Source: CAISGS01 sp044346445 (GTDB taxonomy: Bacteria > Pseudomonadota > Alphaproteobacteria > Caulobacterales > Caulobacteraceae). From it: 64,000 bases of DNA. A model generated the notes under the pieces. It was not told the DNA's origin and ran no database searches. It was given only the letters and a program-made list of their open reading frames with translations. Made by a program: the position numbers and the translations under genes. Below, in pieces: positions 21,680-30,643 of the stretch (within the stretch, counting starts at the first letter, position 1; every line of letters begins with the position of its first letter). Where the stretch lies: contig JBIIZD010000001.1 in NCBI GenBank assembly GCA_044346445.1, forward strand, positions 1 to 64,000, given 5' to 3'.

Positions 21680-24060
21680 ACCTTGATCTGCATCGCTTTC
21701 ATAAATCCCATAATCTCCAAAGGATTCATCGGGGCAGTATCAACCTTGATCAGCACACGCTCAATCTTGCCCGCAAACGGATTTGGCCCAGAATAGGCCA
21801 TAGACACCCGGTTGCCGAGATCCTGACTAATGCAAAACCCATCATAGCCCGGCGAGAACAAGACCCGCTCAAACCTATGCTCTGCCACCTTGCGGCCATT
21901 GATGAACAAGGCCCCCGAGCCAGAAAAGGGCCGCGCGCGCATCGATTGCTTATACCGGACCGTCACCTTGCCACGGGGCAAAGGCACGGACGATATGATC
22001 TTCTCGGCCCAGGGGATAAGGCTGGCCTCATAGACCAGATGACCCTTGTCGATATAGAGCACATAGCCCGCAGGCCTGGAGCCATGCGCCACCAAAACCC
22101 CGTCCTCGTCGCCCCTTGGCCGATCTAGGGTCACGTCCAGACTGTGGGACAGGCCGCACACGATCGGGGAAATATCGCTTGGCAGGGGGTCAATCGGCGG
22201 CCGGATGTCCCAGGTCTTGCGCAGCTTACTGGCCCTGGACTGAACCATTTTGAGTAAAAGCGGCCGGTCATCCAGCGGCAGGACATTATGCGCGACCGCC
22301 GCAGCCTGCCACTTGTCCTTCAGGGCCAAAACCACATCAGGATGCACCGCAGATAGGTCATTTAGCTCATTTGGATCATTGGCGCGGTCATACAGGGCCC
22401 AGTGATCATCGGCAAAATCATCGCCGCGTTTATGAACCGTCACAACGCGCCACTGCCCGGCCTCATAGGCGCGAAATCCGCCCAGTTCGTAATACTGTTC
22501 AGTGCGGGTCGCAGCGCTCGCCGAGGTCAAGGTCTTGGCGATACTCGCCCCCTCAACCGGCTTTTGCATTCGGCCCTGATAGAGTTCCGGCCGCTCCACC
22601 CCGCAGGCCTCAAGCACGGTCGGGAACAGGTCCACCACATGCACAAATTGCTTACGAACGCTGCCTGGGTCCGAAACCTTGCTGGGCCAAGAAACGATCA
22701 AGGGGTCGGCCACACCGCCTAGGGCCGCATATTGCTTATAGAGCCGATAGGGCGTGTTTGAAGCATTGGTCCAGCCAATCGGATAGTGCGCAAAGGTCCC
22801 GTCCTCGCCCATTTGATCATACATCTGGGCGGCCATATCAACCGGGATGGTGCGGCCAAAGGCAGGGGCAAACACATTGGGCGTGCCGGTCTCTGTGCCC
22901 TCTGCCGAAGCGCCATTATCGGAAAACACGACCACCAGGGTATTGTCGCGCACGCCCAAGGCCTCCAGCTCCGCCAGCACCTTGCCAATCGCCCGGTCGG
23001 CGCCCAAAATCATACCGGCATAGACCTCCATATAGCGGGCATAGACCTTTTTCTGCGTCGCACTGAGCTGGTCCCACGGCTCGGCACCAAACGATAGTGG
23101 CGGCAATTTGACCGTAGACTGAGCAATGCCCAGCGCTTTTTGCCGCTCCAACCTCTGGGCGCGGATTACATCCCAGCCCGCATCATACCGCCCCTTGTGA
23201 CGATCCCGGTCCTCGGGCCTGGCCTGAAGGGGTGAATGCGCAGCGCCCATGGCCAATTGCAGGTAAAACGGCTTGTCCGGTTCCAACAGTTTTTGCGTCC
23301 GCATATAGCTGACGGCATGGTCGGCTAGGTCATCGCTGAGATAGTAGCCCTCGCCCCCGGCCTCGATCGGGGCGGTGCCGTCAAAGAGCGCGCCAGGGTG
23401 GAAGTGATCGCTGGAATGGCCTTGATACCAATAGGCGCGATCAAAGCCACGATGAGTTGGCCAATTATGGAACGGACCGGTAGGCCCGTTACTTTCGGCG
23501 TTATTCACATGCCATTTGCCGACCAAAAAGGTCGCCCAGCCCGCATCGCGCAAAACCTCTGGCAAGGTGGCGGCATCGCGCGTGAGGTCGCCGCGATAGC
23601 CTGGATAGCCGGAATCAATATCCGCCAGCCAGCCCATGCCCGCCGAATGGTGATTTAACCCGGTCAGAAGCGCCGCGCGGGTGCACGAGCACATGGCCGT
23701 GGTGCGATAATTCACATAGCGCAGTCCGGCCTTGGCCAACTGGTCAATATGCGGCGTCTCGATCTCGCCGCCATAACAGCCCAGATCGGCAAAGCCGACA
23801 TCATCCAGAATGATCACCACCACATTGGGCGCAGCCTTTGGGGCCAAAACCAGGTCCGACCCACCGGGCCGCGAATCCTTGAAGGAGGCGGCAATTCTTG
23901 GCGGCTTGCCTGCGGCCAAGGGCGGCGGGGAAATCAGATTAGCCGTCGCCGACTTGATCGCTGCTGCGCCAGCAGCCAATACGGCTGCGCCGCCAACACC
24001 CGCGCCAGCCCCCAGCAGAAGCGAACGCCGGTCAATCTTGGGTCTAGAATCGCGCGCCAT
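21676..24060 (-). CDS. Tat-exported arylsulfatase
   Basis: This is a 794-residue alkaline-phosphatase-superfamily sulfatase. The N terminus has a twin-arginine signal (KIDRRSLLLGAGAG, residues 8-21) followed by an Ala/Gly-rich hydrophobic segment. The catalytic domain begins at PNVVVIILDDVGFADLGCYG with the metal-binding Asp pair. The modification motif is at residues 124-128 as C-S-C-T-R, where most sulfatases have C-x-P-x-R; C124 is the predicted formylglycine. GKWHVNN and FSDNGASAEG match later metal/sulfate-site regions. The C-terminal 150 residues look like an added beta domain. The Tat route suits a folded, FGE-modified enzyme. The substrate (sulfate ester or polysaccharide) is unknown. 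Confidence 0.88.
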   Translation of the reverse strand: MARDSRPKIDRRSLLLGAGAGVGGAAVLAAGAAAIKSATANLISPPPLAAGKPPRIAASFKDSRPGGSDLVLAPKAAPNVVVIILDDVGFADLGCYGGEIETPHIDQLAKAGLRYVNYRTTAMCSCTRAALLTGLNHHSAGMGWLADIDSGYPGYRGDLTRDAATLPEVLRDAGWATFLVGKWHVNNAESNGPTGPFHNWPTHRGFDRAYWYQGHSSDHFHPGALFDGTAPIEAGGEGYYLSDDLADHAVSYMRTQKLLEPDKPFYLQLAMGAAHSPLQARPEDRDRHKGRYDAGWDVIRAQRLERQKALGIAQSTVKLPPLSFGAEPWDQLSATQKKVYARYMEVYAGMILGADRAIGKVLAELEALGVRDNTLVVVFSDNGASAEGTETGTPNVFAPAFGRTIPVDMAAQMYDQMGEDGTFAHYPIGWTNASNTPYRLYKQYAALGGVADPLIVSWPSKVSDPGSVRKQFVHVVDLFPTVLEACGVERPELYQGRMQKPVEGASIAKTLTSASAATRTEQYYELGGFRAYEAGQWRVVTVHKRGDDFADDHWALYDRANDPNELNDLSAVHPDVVLALKDKWQAAAVAHNVLPLDDRPLLLKMVQSRASKLRKTWDIRPPIDPLPSDISPIVCGLSHSLDVTLDRPRGDEDGVLVAHGSRPAGYVLYIDKGHLVYEASLIPWAEKIISSVPLPRGKVTVRYKQSMRARPFSGSGALFINGRKVAEHRFERVLFSPGYDGFCISQDLGNRVSMAYSGPNPFAGKIERVLIKVDTAPMNPLEIMGFMKAMQIKV

Positions 24061-24202
24061 GGGTCACAGCCTCTTGCAGGTCAAAGCAGGATCGCACCTG
24101 CATCATAACTAGTAGCATAACCAATGCCAATAACTTGATAACCAAGCTGCCCGTCCTGAGCGGTCATAGGGGCAGGGCCTTCCTCGCCTTGCTCCACCCT
24201 TG

Positions 24203-24574
24203 CTAGATGCGGCTGCGGCCCAGAGCCAAAACCACGACCAGCACTGCCTCAACCACCATGGGCTGCACCATATCGGGCGTCAGGCCAGACATGACCACCG
24301 TCATGACCCGTCCCGCCAAGGCCAGACCAATAAACAGCAAGGGCGGCGTCAAATATCTCGCCTTGGCGCGTATGACGCCAATCAAGGCCAAAATGCTCGA
24401 TCCGGCAAAAAAGCCGCCCAGATCGGCCCGGATTGAGGCCAGCCCAAGCGGACCCGTCGCCGCTAGGCCAAGCTTGGCGGCGGGCATGGCCGGGTTGAGC
24501 CAGATCTGCAAGGCCAGTAACAGGCCCAGAATACCGATCAGGCCGATCAAGCCGCGCAAGACTGTCCGCACCAT
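24203..24574 (-). CDS. DUF4345 family membrane protein
   Basis: This is a 123-residue protein with four predicted transmembrane helices: about residues 4-25 (VLRGLIGLIGILGLLLAL), 48-66 (DLGGFFAGSSILALIGV), 73-92 and 100-120. The RADLGGFFAG segment in the second helix fits DUF4345. GGGAGA 9 bases before ATG 24574 supports this start over the ATG five codons upstream. It is transcribed on the same strand as, and after, recR, but the two are separated by about 90 bases. The function of the family is unknown. Confidence 0.75.
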   Translation of the reverse strand: MVRTVLRGLIGLIGILGLLLALQIWLNPAMPAAKLGLAATGPLGLASIRADLGGFFAGSSILALIGVIRAKARYLTPPLLFIGLALAGRVMTVVMSGLTPDMVQPMVVEAVLVVVLALGRSRI

Positions 24575-24667
24575 AATGTCTTCTCCCATCGTGTTGTAAT
24601 AATGGCAGTCACTATGCTGTAATTTCAGGGGGTGACAAGCCGTAAGCCGGGCTGGACCTGTTCAGGA

Positions 24668-25273
24668 TTAGGCGGGGCGTCTGGCCCGCAAGGCCTGGGC
24701 AATCGTGCCATCGTCAAGCCAATCAAGCTCACCGCCCACGGGCACGCCGCGCGCCAGCATGGTAACCGACACCGCATTGCCTGCGCTGGCCAGCCGGTCG
24801 GCCAGATAATGCGCCGTGGTCTGACCATCGACCGTCGCGGGCAGGGCCAGAATGACTTCCTGGACCTCGGTCTCGACGACCCGGCCAAGCAATTCCTCGA
24901 CCCGTAAGACCTCAGGCCCAACGCCGTCCAGGGCCGATAGCAGCCCGCCCAACACGTGATAGCGCCCGCGAAACGTACCGCCGCGCTCCAGCGCCCACAG
25001 CCCGCCGACCTCCTCGACCACACAGATCATGCGCCCATCGCGCGAGCCGTCGGCACAGATGGCACAAGGATCACACGTATCCAAAGCCCCGCAGGTGCCG
25101 CAGGCCCTGACCCGATCTGCCGCTTCACTCATGGCCTGTGTCAGGGGCAGTAATAATTGCTCGCGCCGCTTGAGTAGGGCCAAGGCCGCGCGCCGCGCCG
25201 AGCGCGGACCCAGACCCGGCAATTTGGACAAGAGGGCGATAAGGCGTTCGATTTCCGGACCTGCGGCGGCCAA
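24668..25273 (-). CDS. recR: Recombination mediator protein RecR
   Basis: RecR works with RecF/RecO to load RecA at single-strand gaps. The 201-residue product has the N-terminal helix-hairpin-helix (LLSKLPGLGPRSARRAAL), the zinc-finger cysteines C58, C61, C70 and C73 (CGTCGALDTCDPCAIC), and a Toprim domain beginning ICVVEEVGGLWALE with EVILALPATVDGQTTAHYL. The start is TTG 25273: GAGGAGG lies 7 bases upstream, at the end of dnaX, and the next in-frame ATG would delete the HhH domain. The dnaX stop is immediately adjacent. The ybaB/ebfC gene that commonly sits between dnaX and recR is missing here. Confidence 0.94.
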   Translation of the reverse strand: MAAAGPEIERLIALLSKLPGLGPRSARRAALALLKRREQLLLPLTQAMSEAADRVRACGTCGALDTCDPCAICADGSRDGRMICVVEEVGGLWALERGGTFRGRYHVLGGLLSALDGVGPEVLRVEELLGRVVETEVQEVILALPATVDGQTTAHYLADRLASAGNAVSVTMLARGVPVGGELDWLDDGTIAQALRARRPA

Positions 25274-27097
25274 TCAGTCCTCCTCGGCCTCTTGGGGGGC
25301 AGATTCGGCTGATAAACTCAAGGTGCGGATGTCTGTAATTTCTGCACCCGGAAACGCAGTCATGACCGCTTGCACAAAGGGATCGGCCTGAACCGCGCGG
25401 CGCAGGTCAACATCTTCGCGCTTTTCCCGCTCCAACAGGCTTTCCGCCCCGCCAGCCCCTTCGGCCGCAACCAGCCACGGCTGGCCCGTCCATTCTTTGA
25501 GCCGCTGCGACAGGCGCTGGGCCAGGCTATTGGGCGCACCGGGCGCAGGCTCGAAGGTAATCGCGCCCTGCCGAAAGGCGATTGGGCGCATATAGCGCTC
25601 GACATCCAGCTTTAGCCCAATATCGCGCATGGCCGTAATCAGGGTCACAACATCTTCAAAAGATTGTAGATTGGGCACAGCCGAGGCGCTGGCTACAGCC
25701 GCTGGTGCCGCCATCATCCGCGCCGCACTGCCAGACCCTCGGCCACCACCGCCCGAACCGCCACTCGCGCCGCCGCCCGGCGCACCGCCAGAGCTATCGC
25801 CCGCGCGCAACGCTTTCAGCGCCTCTTCCGGGCCTGGCAGGCTGGAGGCATAGGCCAAACGAATCAGGGCCATTTCTGCGGCCGCCTTGGGGTCGGGCGC
25901 GCGCAGGGCTTCTTCATGCGCCTTGAGCAGCATTTGCCAGACCCGCGCCAAGGTGCCTGCCGAGACCTGGGCACCAACCGCCGCCAAGCGCGCCGACTGG
26001 TCCTTGGGCAGGGCCAAGGAATCTGGGCCCAAGGCCTTGGCGACTGAGGCCGCGTGGCAATGCTCCAGCAGGTCCATCATGATCACGGCAGGATCAGCGC
26101 CGAACCCGTAAAGCGTGCGATAGGTGGTCATGGCCGCAGCGACATCACCGCTCAGCACCTGTTCGAACAAGGCAATGGTCTGGGCCCGGTCGGCCAGGCC
26201 CAGCATGTCGCGGACAATCTCAAACCCAACCACCTGACCGCGATCAGCCTGAACAATGGCCTGGTCCAGCAAGGATAAGCCGTCGCGCACAGAGCCTTCG
26301 GCCGCCCGGGCAATCAGGGCCAGACCATCGGCATCAACCAGAGCGCCCTCGGCCTTACATATCTGGTCCAGGTGCCCCACCAGCACATCTGGCTCAACAC
26401 GGCGCAGGTCAAAACGCTGGCAGCGCGACAGTATGGTCACCGGGACCTTTCGGATCTCGGTCGTGGCGAAAATGAATTTGGCGTGCGGCGGCGGCTCTTC
26501 CAGGGTCTTTAGCAGGGCGTTAAACGCCCCTTTGGACAGCATGTGCACTTCGTCGATGACATAGACCTTGTAGCGCGCCTCGATCGGAGCATAGCGCACA
26601 CTGTCCAAAAGGTCGCGCATATCATCCACGCCGGTGCGGCTGGCGGCGTCCAGTTCCAGCACATCCATGTGCCGACCATCAATGATGGCGCGGCAATGGC
26701 GGCCCTCGGCGGTCAGATCAACACTTGGCCCGTGCTGCGTCTCGCTCTCGAAATTCAGCGCCCGCGCCAAGAGCCGCGCGGTGGTGGTCTTGCCAACCCC
26801 CCGCACGCCCGTCAGCATAAAGGCATGGGCTATCCGCCCAGAGAAAAACGCATTGGCCAGGGTGCGGACCATGGCTTCTTGGCCGATCAGGTCCTCAAAG
26901 GTGCGCGGCCGATATTTGCGGGCCAAGACCTGATAGGCGCCATTGGGATCAAGCGGGGCTGACGCAGTTGCGGCGACTGGCGCGCCAAACATGTCTTGGG
27001 TGGCTGTATCGCGCTCGGCGGGCTCGCTGTCTTCCGGTTCACTGGCCCCCGGCTCACTATCCCAAGGCGGGGCTTGCGGATCGTCTGGATCGATCAT
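25274..27097 (-). CDS. dnaX: DNA polymerase III subunit gamma/tau
   Basis: This is the clamp-loader ATPase subunit. After an acidic N-terminal extension of about 45 residues comes the AAA+ module: LARKYRPRTFEDLIGQ, Walker A GVRGVGKTTTARLL, the cysteine-poor zinc region, Walker B VYVIDEVHMLS, and the sensor FIFATTEIRKVPVTILSRCQ. A Gly/Ser linker (GGASGGSGGGGRGSGS) at about residue 450 separates the tau-specific C-terminal domain that contacts DnaB and alpha. ATG 27097 is used; GTG 27127, ten codons upstream, is possible. Neither has a clear ribosome site. No obvious A-rich slippery sequence for gamma formation was noticed. recR follows directly. Confidence 0.93.
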   Translation of the reverse strand: MIDPDDPQAPPWDSEPGASEPEDSEPAERDTATQDMFGAPVAATASAPLDPNGAYQVLARKYRPRTFEDLIGQEAMVRTLANAFFSGRIAHAFMLTGVRGVGKTTTARLLARALNFESETQHGPSVDLTAEGRHCRAIIDGRHMDVLELDAASRTGVDDMRDLLDSVRYAPIEARYKVYVIDEVHMLSKGAFNALLKTLEEPPPHAKFIFATTEIRKVPVTILSRCQRFDLRRVEPDVLVGHLDQICKAEGALVDADGLALIARAAEGSVRDGLSLLDQAIVQADRGQVVGFEIVRDMLGLADRAQTIALFEQVLSGDVAAAMTTYRTLYGFGADPAVIMMDLLEHCHAASVAKALGPDSLALPKDQSARLAAVGAQVSAGTLARVWQMLLKAHEEALRAPDPKAAAEMALIRLAYASSLPGPEEALKALRAGDSSGGAPGGGASGGSGGGGRGSGSAARMMAAPAAVASASAVPNLQSFEDVVTLITAMRDIGLKLDVERYMRPIAFRQGAITFEPAPGAPNSLAQRLSQRLKEWTGQPWLVAAEGAGGAESLLEREKREDVDLRRAVQADPFVQAVMTAFPGAEITDIRTLSLSAESAPQEAEED

Positions 27098-27186
27098 TGA
27101 GACTTGGGCCCCAGCATTGCCCGACACCCTCGGGCTGGCGATCCATTAAGGCGAGACTGCCAGCCAAGAGCGGCAAGACCGGCATA

Positions 27187-27289
27187 AGGTGGAGACTGAC
27201 GACAACCCATAGCGAAACTCGTTGCGGCTGCTTCCTTCCGGACCTGACCGGATTGGCGAGGACTATGTCCGCCACCAATCTCCACCCCC
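27187..27289 (-). ncRNA. ffs: Signal recognition particle RNA (small, 4.5S-type)
   Basis: The minus strand carries the universal SRP domain IV core GGTCAGGTCCGGAAGGAAGC. Outside it the ends GGTGGAGA (27286-27279) and TCTCCACC (27195-27188) pair perfectly over 8 bp to close a roughly 100-nt hairpin RNA. It lies just upstream of dnaX on the same strand, a usual place in alphaproteobacteria. The ends are given to within a few bases. Confidence 0.93.
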
Positions 27290-27330
27290 TATATGACAAG
27301 GCCAAGGTCCAGATGCAAGGGGTGGGACCG

Positions 27331-28770
27331 CTAAACCGGCTTGGCCTCCACAGCCATGCGCCCTGCTCGGGTCAACCATTCAAACCGCCAGCACATGACC
27401 GCAGCAGCAACCGCCAAGCCAAAGGCCAGGCCAATCCAGATGCCAAGCCCCTGCATACCTAGGCCAAGGCCAAGCAAGAGGCACACGGGCGCGCCGACCA
27501 GCCAATAGGAACCTCCGGCCAGAAACATTGGGATGCGGGTGTCTTTCAGACCGCGCAGCGCCAAGGTAGCAATCACTTGCAAGGAATCGACCAGTTGAAA
27601 CGCCGCTGCAACTTTTAGGAACAGGGCCGCCAAAACAATGGCCTGGCTTTCCTTGGACGTCGGGACACCAAAATAAAGACTGGCAATCTCAGTCCCGAAA
27701 AACGCCATGGCCAGCCCGCTTAAAAGCGTAAACCCGACCCCCACGCCCATGGCGGCAAAGCCGGCAAGCCTTGCGGCCTGGGCATCGCCGCGCCCGATGG
27801 CAATACCGACCCGAACCGTCGCGGCCATGCCAATGCCTAGGGGCACCATAAAGGTCACAGAGGCAAAATTCAGCGCCACCTGATGCGCTGCCAAGGACAC
27901 TTCGCCAAAGGTGCCCATGACCAGGGTCATGACATTAAACAGCATGGCCTCAAAAATCATGATCAGACCAATCGGCAGGCCAAGGCGATAGACCTCGGAC
28001 AGACGCGACCAAACCGGCTTAAAAAAGTGATGAAACAACCGATAGCGCCGCATAACCGGATCCACCGACACCACAACCAACATGGCCAGAAAACTGAACA
28101 CGCTAGAGCATGATGTGGCCAGACCCGCCCCAGTCATTTCCAATCTGGGAAATCCAAAATGGCCGAAAATCAGCGCATAGTCGGCTATGGCATTAAAGAC
28201 AATCGTGGCCAGCATCACCCAAAGCGCCGCATTGGGCTTGCCCACAGCCGCCGAAAAATTGCGCAGGACCATAAAGCCGAGCGAAAAAGGTAGGCCCACG
28301 GCCAGCATATCCAAAAACTGACCAGCCTTATTGGCCAGGACCGGATCCTGCCCCAGATGCAGCAATATCCAACGCCCGGAAACCAGTACCGCCGCCATGG
28401 GCAGGGCCATCAAGATCACGGCCCAAAGCCCCATGCGCACAATCGCGCGCACCGCCTCCTTATTGTCGGGCTCAGCCCCCAGACTTTGCGCGACCATGGG
28501 CGCCACAGCCGATGGGGGACCGGCCCCGATCAGCCAGGCGAGATAATAGACCGTGCTGCCAATCGCCCCGGCCGCCAAAGCCGTCTGGCTAAGCCGCCCC
28601 AGCATAATGACGTCGGTCGTCATAACCGCCATCTGGGCTAGTTGGGTAAAGACCAAGGGCAGGGCCAAGGCCATCAAGGCCGCCAACTCTGTGCGCCAAG
28701 CGGCACGAGGCGGCTTATGCGCCGGGGATAGATTGGCGCTTGACGAGGCATTGACGGCGATGGGGTCCAT
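27331..28770 (-). CDS. MATE family multidrug/Na+ antiporter
   Basis: This is a 479-residue integral membrane protein with about twelve hydrophobic segments. It matches the NorM-type MATE family: the first helix LMALALPLVFTQLAQMAVMTTDVIMLGRLS contains the Pro and VDxxMlG-like region (listed here only as landmarks around residues 33-62), followed by GLPIGLIMIFEAMLF at the start of the second half and AAHQVALNFASVTFMVPLG. It exports cationic compounds in exchange for Na+ or H+. ATG 28770 is chosen; the longer frame uses a TTG without a ribosome site. It stands alone, divergent from vapBC. Confidence 0.88.
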   Translation of the reverse strand: MDPIAVNASSSANLSPAHKPPRAAWRTELAALMALALPLVFTQLAQMAVMTTDVIMLGRLSQTALAAGAIGSTVYYLAWLIGAGPPSAVAPMVAQSLGAEPDNKEAVRAIVRMGLWAVILMALPMAAVLVSGRWILLHLGQDPVLANKAGQFLDMLAVGLPFSLGFMVLRNFSAAVGKPNAALWVMLATIVFNAIADYALIFGHFGFPRLEMTGAGLATSCSSVFSFLAMLVVVSVDPVMRRYRLFHHFFKPVWSRLSEVYRLGLPIGLIMIFEAMLFNVMTLVMGTFGEVSLAAHQVALNFASVTFMVPLGIGMAATVRVGIAIGRGDAQAARLAGFAAMGVGVGFTLLSGLAMAFFGTEIASLYFGVPTSKESQAIVLAALFLKVAAAFQLVDSLQVIATLALRGLKDTRIPMFLAGGSYWLVGAPVCLLLGLGLGMQGLGIWIGLAFGLAVAAAVMCWRFEWLTRAGRMAVEAKPV

Positions 28771-28851
28771 AGGCCGCTGGGTAGCCCGGCACCTAGGCCT
28801 TGTCAAAGCGACCTTACCCTTTGGCAGATGAATATTTCATGATAAGCAGAG

Positions 28852-28877
28852 TCTACCATTTTCTGTGAGGTGGTAGA
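28852..28877 (+). promoter_or_regulatory. Palindromic operator candidate of vapBC
   Basis: The inverted repeat TCTACCA (28852-28858) and TGGTAGA (28871-28877) has 12 bases between arms and ends at the base before the vapB ATG. The right arm overlaps the GAGGTGG ribosome site. VapB-VapC complexes usually repress their own promoter through such palindromes, so this is a reasonable operator candidate. Confidence 0.5.
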
Positions 28878-29126
28878 ATGCATTTGAACATCAAGAACCA
28901 CGAGGCCCATGCCCTAGCCCGGCAATTGGCCAAGGCCTCGGGCAAGAGCCTGACCGAGGTGGTAACGTACGCCTTGCGCCTCGAACTGGCGCGCTCGCGC
29001 AATGCCCAAACCATGACCCAAGCCCTGATGCAGATATCGAAGGACAGTGCGGGCCGCTTTAAACCGCCCTTGGATACACTCGATCACGCGGCCCTCTTGT
29101 ATGACGACAAGGGCCTGCCGCGATGA
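28878..29126 (+). CDS. vapB: VapB-type antitoxin
   Basis: This is an 82-residue antitoxin of the Rv0623/PSK-operon class. The N-terminal strand-helix-helix start, MHLNIKNHEAHALARQLA then SGKSLTEVVTYALRLEL, is the ribbon-helix-helix-like DNA-binding region. The rest is the toxin-wrapping tail, with the aromatic/acidic end HAALLYDDKGLPR. GAGGTGG lies 6 bases upstream of the ATG. The stop overlaps the vapC start by 4 bases, the usual coupling for toxin-antitoxin operons. It should bind VapC and the palindrome just upstream. Confidence 0.88.
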   Translation: MHLNIKNHEAHALARQLAKASGKSLTEVVTYALRLELARSRNAQTMTQALMQISKDSAGRFKPPLDTLDHAALLYDDKGLPR

Positions 29127-29524
29127 TCATCGACACCACCGCCGTGATCGCAATCTTGCGCGGTGAGGCGGAGGCGGAACGCTTTAGTCTCGCCCTCGAA
29201 CAGGCGACATCGCCAAAGCGCATGTCAGCGGCCACCTATCTTGAGGCCAGTCTGGTCATTGATGCCAGCGGCGACCCGGTCTTAAGTCGCAATCTCGACC
29301 GCCTGATCGAAATCGCCCAGATCGAGATCGAACCCTTTACGCTTGATCAGGCAAGGCTGGCCCGGCAAGCCTATCGTGATTTTGGCAAGGACAGTGGCCA
29401 TCCGGCCCGGCTCAATTTTGGCAACTGTTTTGCCTATGCGCTAGCGCAAACCTCCCATGCGCCGCTTCTGTTCAAGGGCTCAGATTTTGGCCATACCGAT
29501 ATTGCCAGCGCGGTTGGGACCTAA
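29123..29524 (+). CDS. vapC: VapC-type PIN-domain toxin with a changed acidic residue
   Basis: This is a 133-residue PIN-domain ribonuclease-like toxin paired with VapB. The acidic metal-site residues D4 (MIIDTTA), E41 (TYLEASLV), D121 and D126 (FKGSDFGHTDI) are present. The residue normally Asp in LNFGDCF is Asn: the protein reads LNFGNCF at N101, codon AAC at 29423-29425. That Asp usually coordinates Mg2+/Mn2+, so RNase activity may be weakened or lost. The frame is otherwise intact, so it is kept as a CDS and not a pseudogene. The usual targets of such toxins are tRNA or 23S rRNA; none can be inferred here. Confidence 0.88.
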   Translation: MIIDTTAVIAILRGEAEAERFSLALEQATSPKRMSAATYLEASLVIDASGDPVLSRNLDRLIEIAQIEIEPFTLDQARLARQAYRDFGKDSGHPARLNFGNCFAYALAQTSHAPLLFKGSDFGHTDIASAVGT

Positions 29525-29530
29525 AGCGCC

Positions 29531-30643
29531 CTACCAATTGCCAAAATGCTTGGACAGTTTCAGACCCTGTTTTTGATAGTGGGACCCGCCCGTGCCATAG
29601 AGGCGGTCTGGCATGGCGATCAGGGGCTCATAGACCAGCCGCGCCACGGTCTGGCCGTCTTCGAGCAGGAAAGGGGTTTCGTGGCTGCGCACCTCAAGCA
29701 CGCCGCGCGACCCCAGGCCACCGCCTTCCACTGTGCCAAAGCCGGGATCGAAAAAGCCTGCATAATGGACACGAAACTCGCCCACCGACGGATCAATCGG
29801 GGTCATTTCAGCCGCCTGCATCACTGGAATATCCACGGCCTCCTTTGAGGCCAGGATGTAGAACTCGCCCGGATCCAGTAAGAGCTCGCCCTTGCGCGGC
29901 TCCAGCGCCTCCCAAAAATCGTGCGGATCATGGCTGCCGACCTTGTCCAGATCGATCACGCCGCAATGGCGACGCGCGCGAAACCCGGCCAGATCGCCGG
30001 TCAAGTCCACCCCAACACTGCGCGTCTCCAGCAAGGCGGGCTTGCCCTGTTTCAGTCTTAGCTGGTTCAGCCGTGTGCCCGTGCGGGCCAGAATCGAAAA
30101 GGTCTGGGGCGCAATCTCGATATAGAGCGGACCGGTATAGCCTGCGGCGACATCGTCAAAGGCGCGGCTATAATCGGTCATGAGCCGCACAAACACATCA
30201 ATGCGCCCAGTCGAGCTCTTGGGATTACCGCGAGCCGATACACCTTGGGCCAAGGCCAGATGCTCTTGGATCTCGGCAATATAGACACAGCCGCGCTCCA
30301 GCACCGCGCCCTTGGTCAAGTCGATCTCATGCATGGCAACATCGGCCATGCGTTGGCGCACGGTGCGGCCAAGCCCCGGCAGAAACGAGGCCCGAATCCG
30401 CCAGCACCGCGCGCCAAGCCTTAGGTCCAGACTGGCGGGCTGCACCTGATCGGCATCAAACGCACTGGCCGAACCGATCGCTCCACTGGCGATCAGGGCG
30501 TCAAGGGACTGGCTGGGCAATATGCCCGCAAGGGAGGTCTGGCTCATGGCCGCGACAGTCACCGACAGAGAAGATTCTGGCAAGAGGCGGTTGGGCTTCT
30601 CATGACGCGCCGAGGGTGGGGCTTTGGATGGATTTGTCGCCAT
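29531..30643 (-). CDS. dcd: 2'-deoxycytidine 5'-triphosphate deaminase (long form)
   Basis: This is a 370-residue member of the dCTP deaminase/dUTPase superfamily, about twice the size of E. coli Dcd and matching the double-domain alphaproteobacterial type. QVQPASLDLRLG opens the first trimer-fold module. SARGNPKSSTGRIDVFVRL holds the phosphate-binding motif with the conserved Ser/Arg. A second half repeats the fold around VHYAGFFDPGFG and LEVRSHETPFLLEDGQ. It would convert dCTP to dUTP for thymidylate supply. ATG 30643 is supported by TAGGA; a start at 30547, closer to the conserved domain, is possible. It is divergent from metZ by 113 bases. Confidence 0.85.
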   Translation of the reverse strand: MATNPSKAPPSARHEKPNRLLPESSLSVTVAAMSQTSLAGILPSQSLDALIASGAIGSASAFDADQVQPASLDLRLGARCWRIRASFLPGLGRTVRQRMADVAMHEIDLTKGAVLERGCVYIAEIQEHLALAQGVSARGNPKSSTGRIDVFVRLMTDYSRAFDDVAAGYTGPLYIEIAPQTFSILARTGTRLNQLRLKQGKPALLETRSVGVDLTGDLAGFRARRHCGVIDLDKVGSHDPHDFWEALEPRKGELLLDPGEFYILASKEAVDIPVMQAAEMTPIDPSVGEFRVHYAGFFDPGFGTVEGGGLGSRGVLEVRSHETPFLLEDGQTVARLVYEPLIAMPDRLYGTGGSHYQKQGLKLSKHFGNW

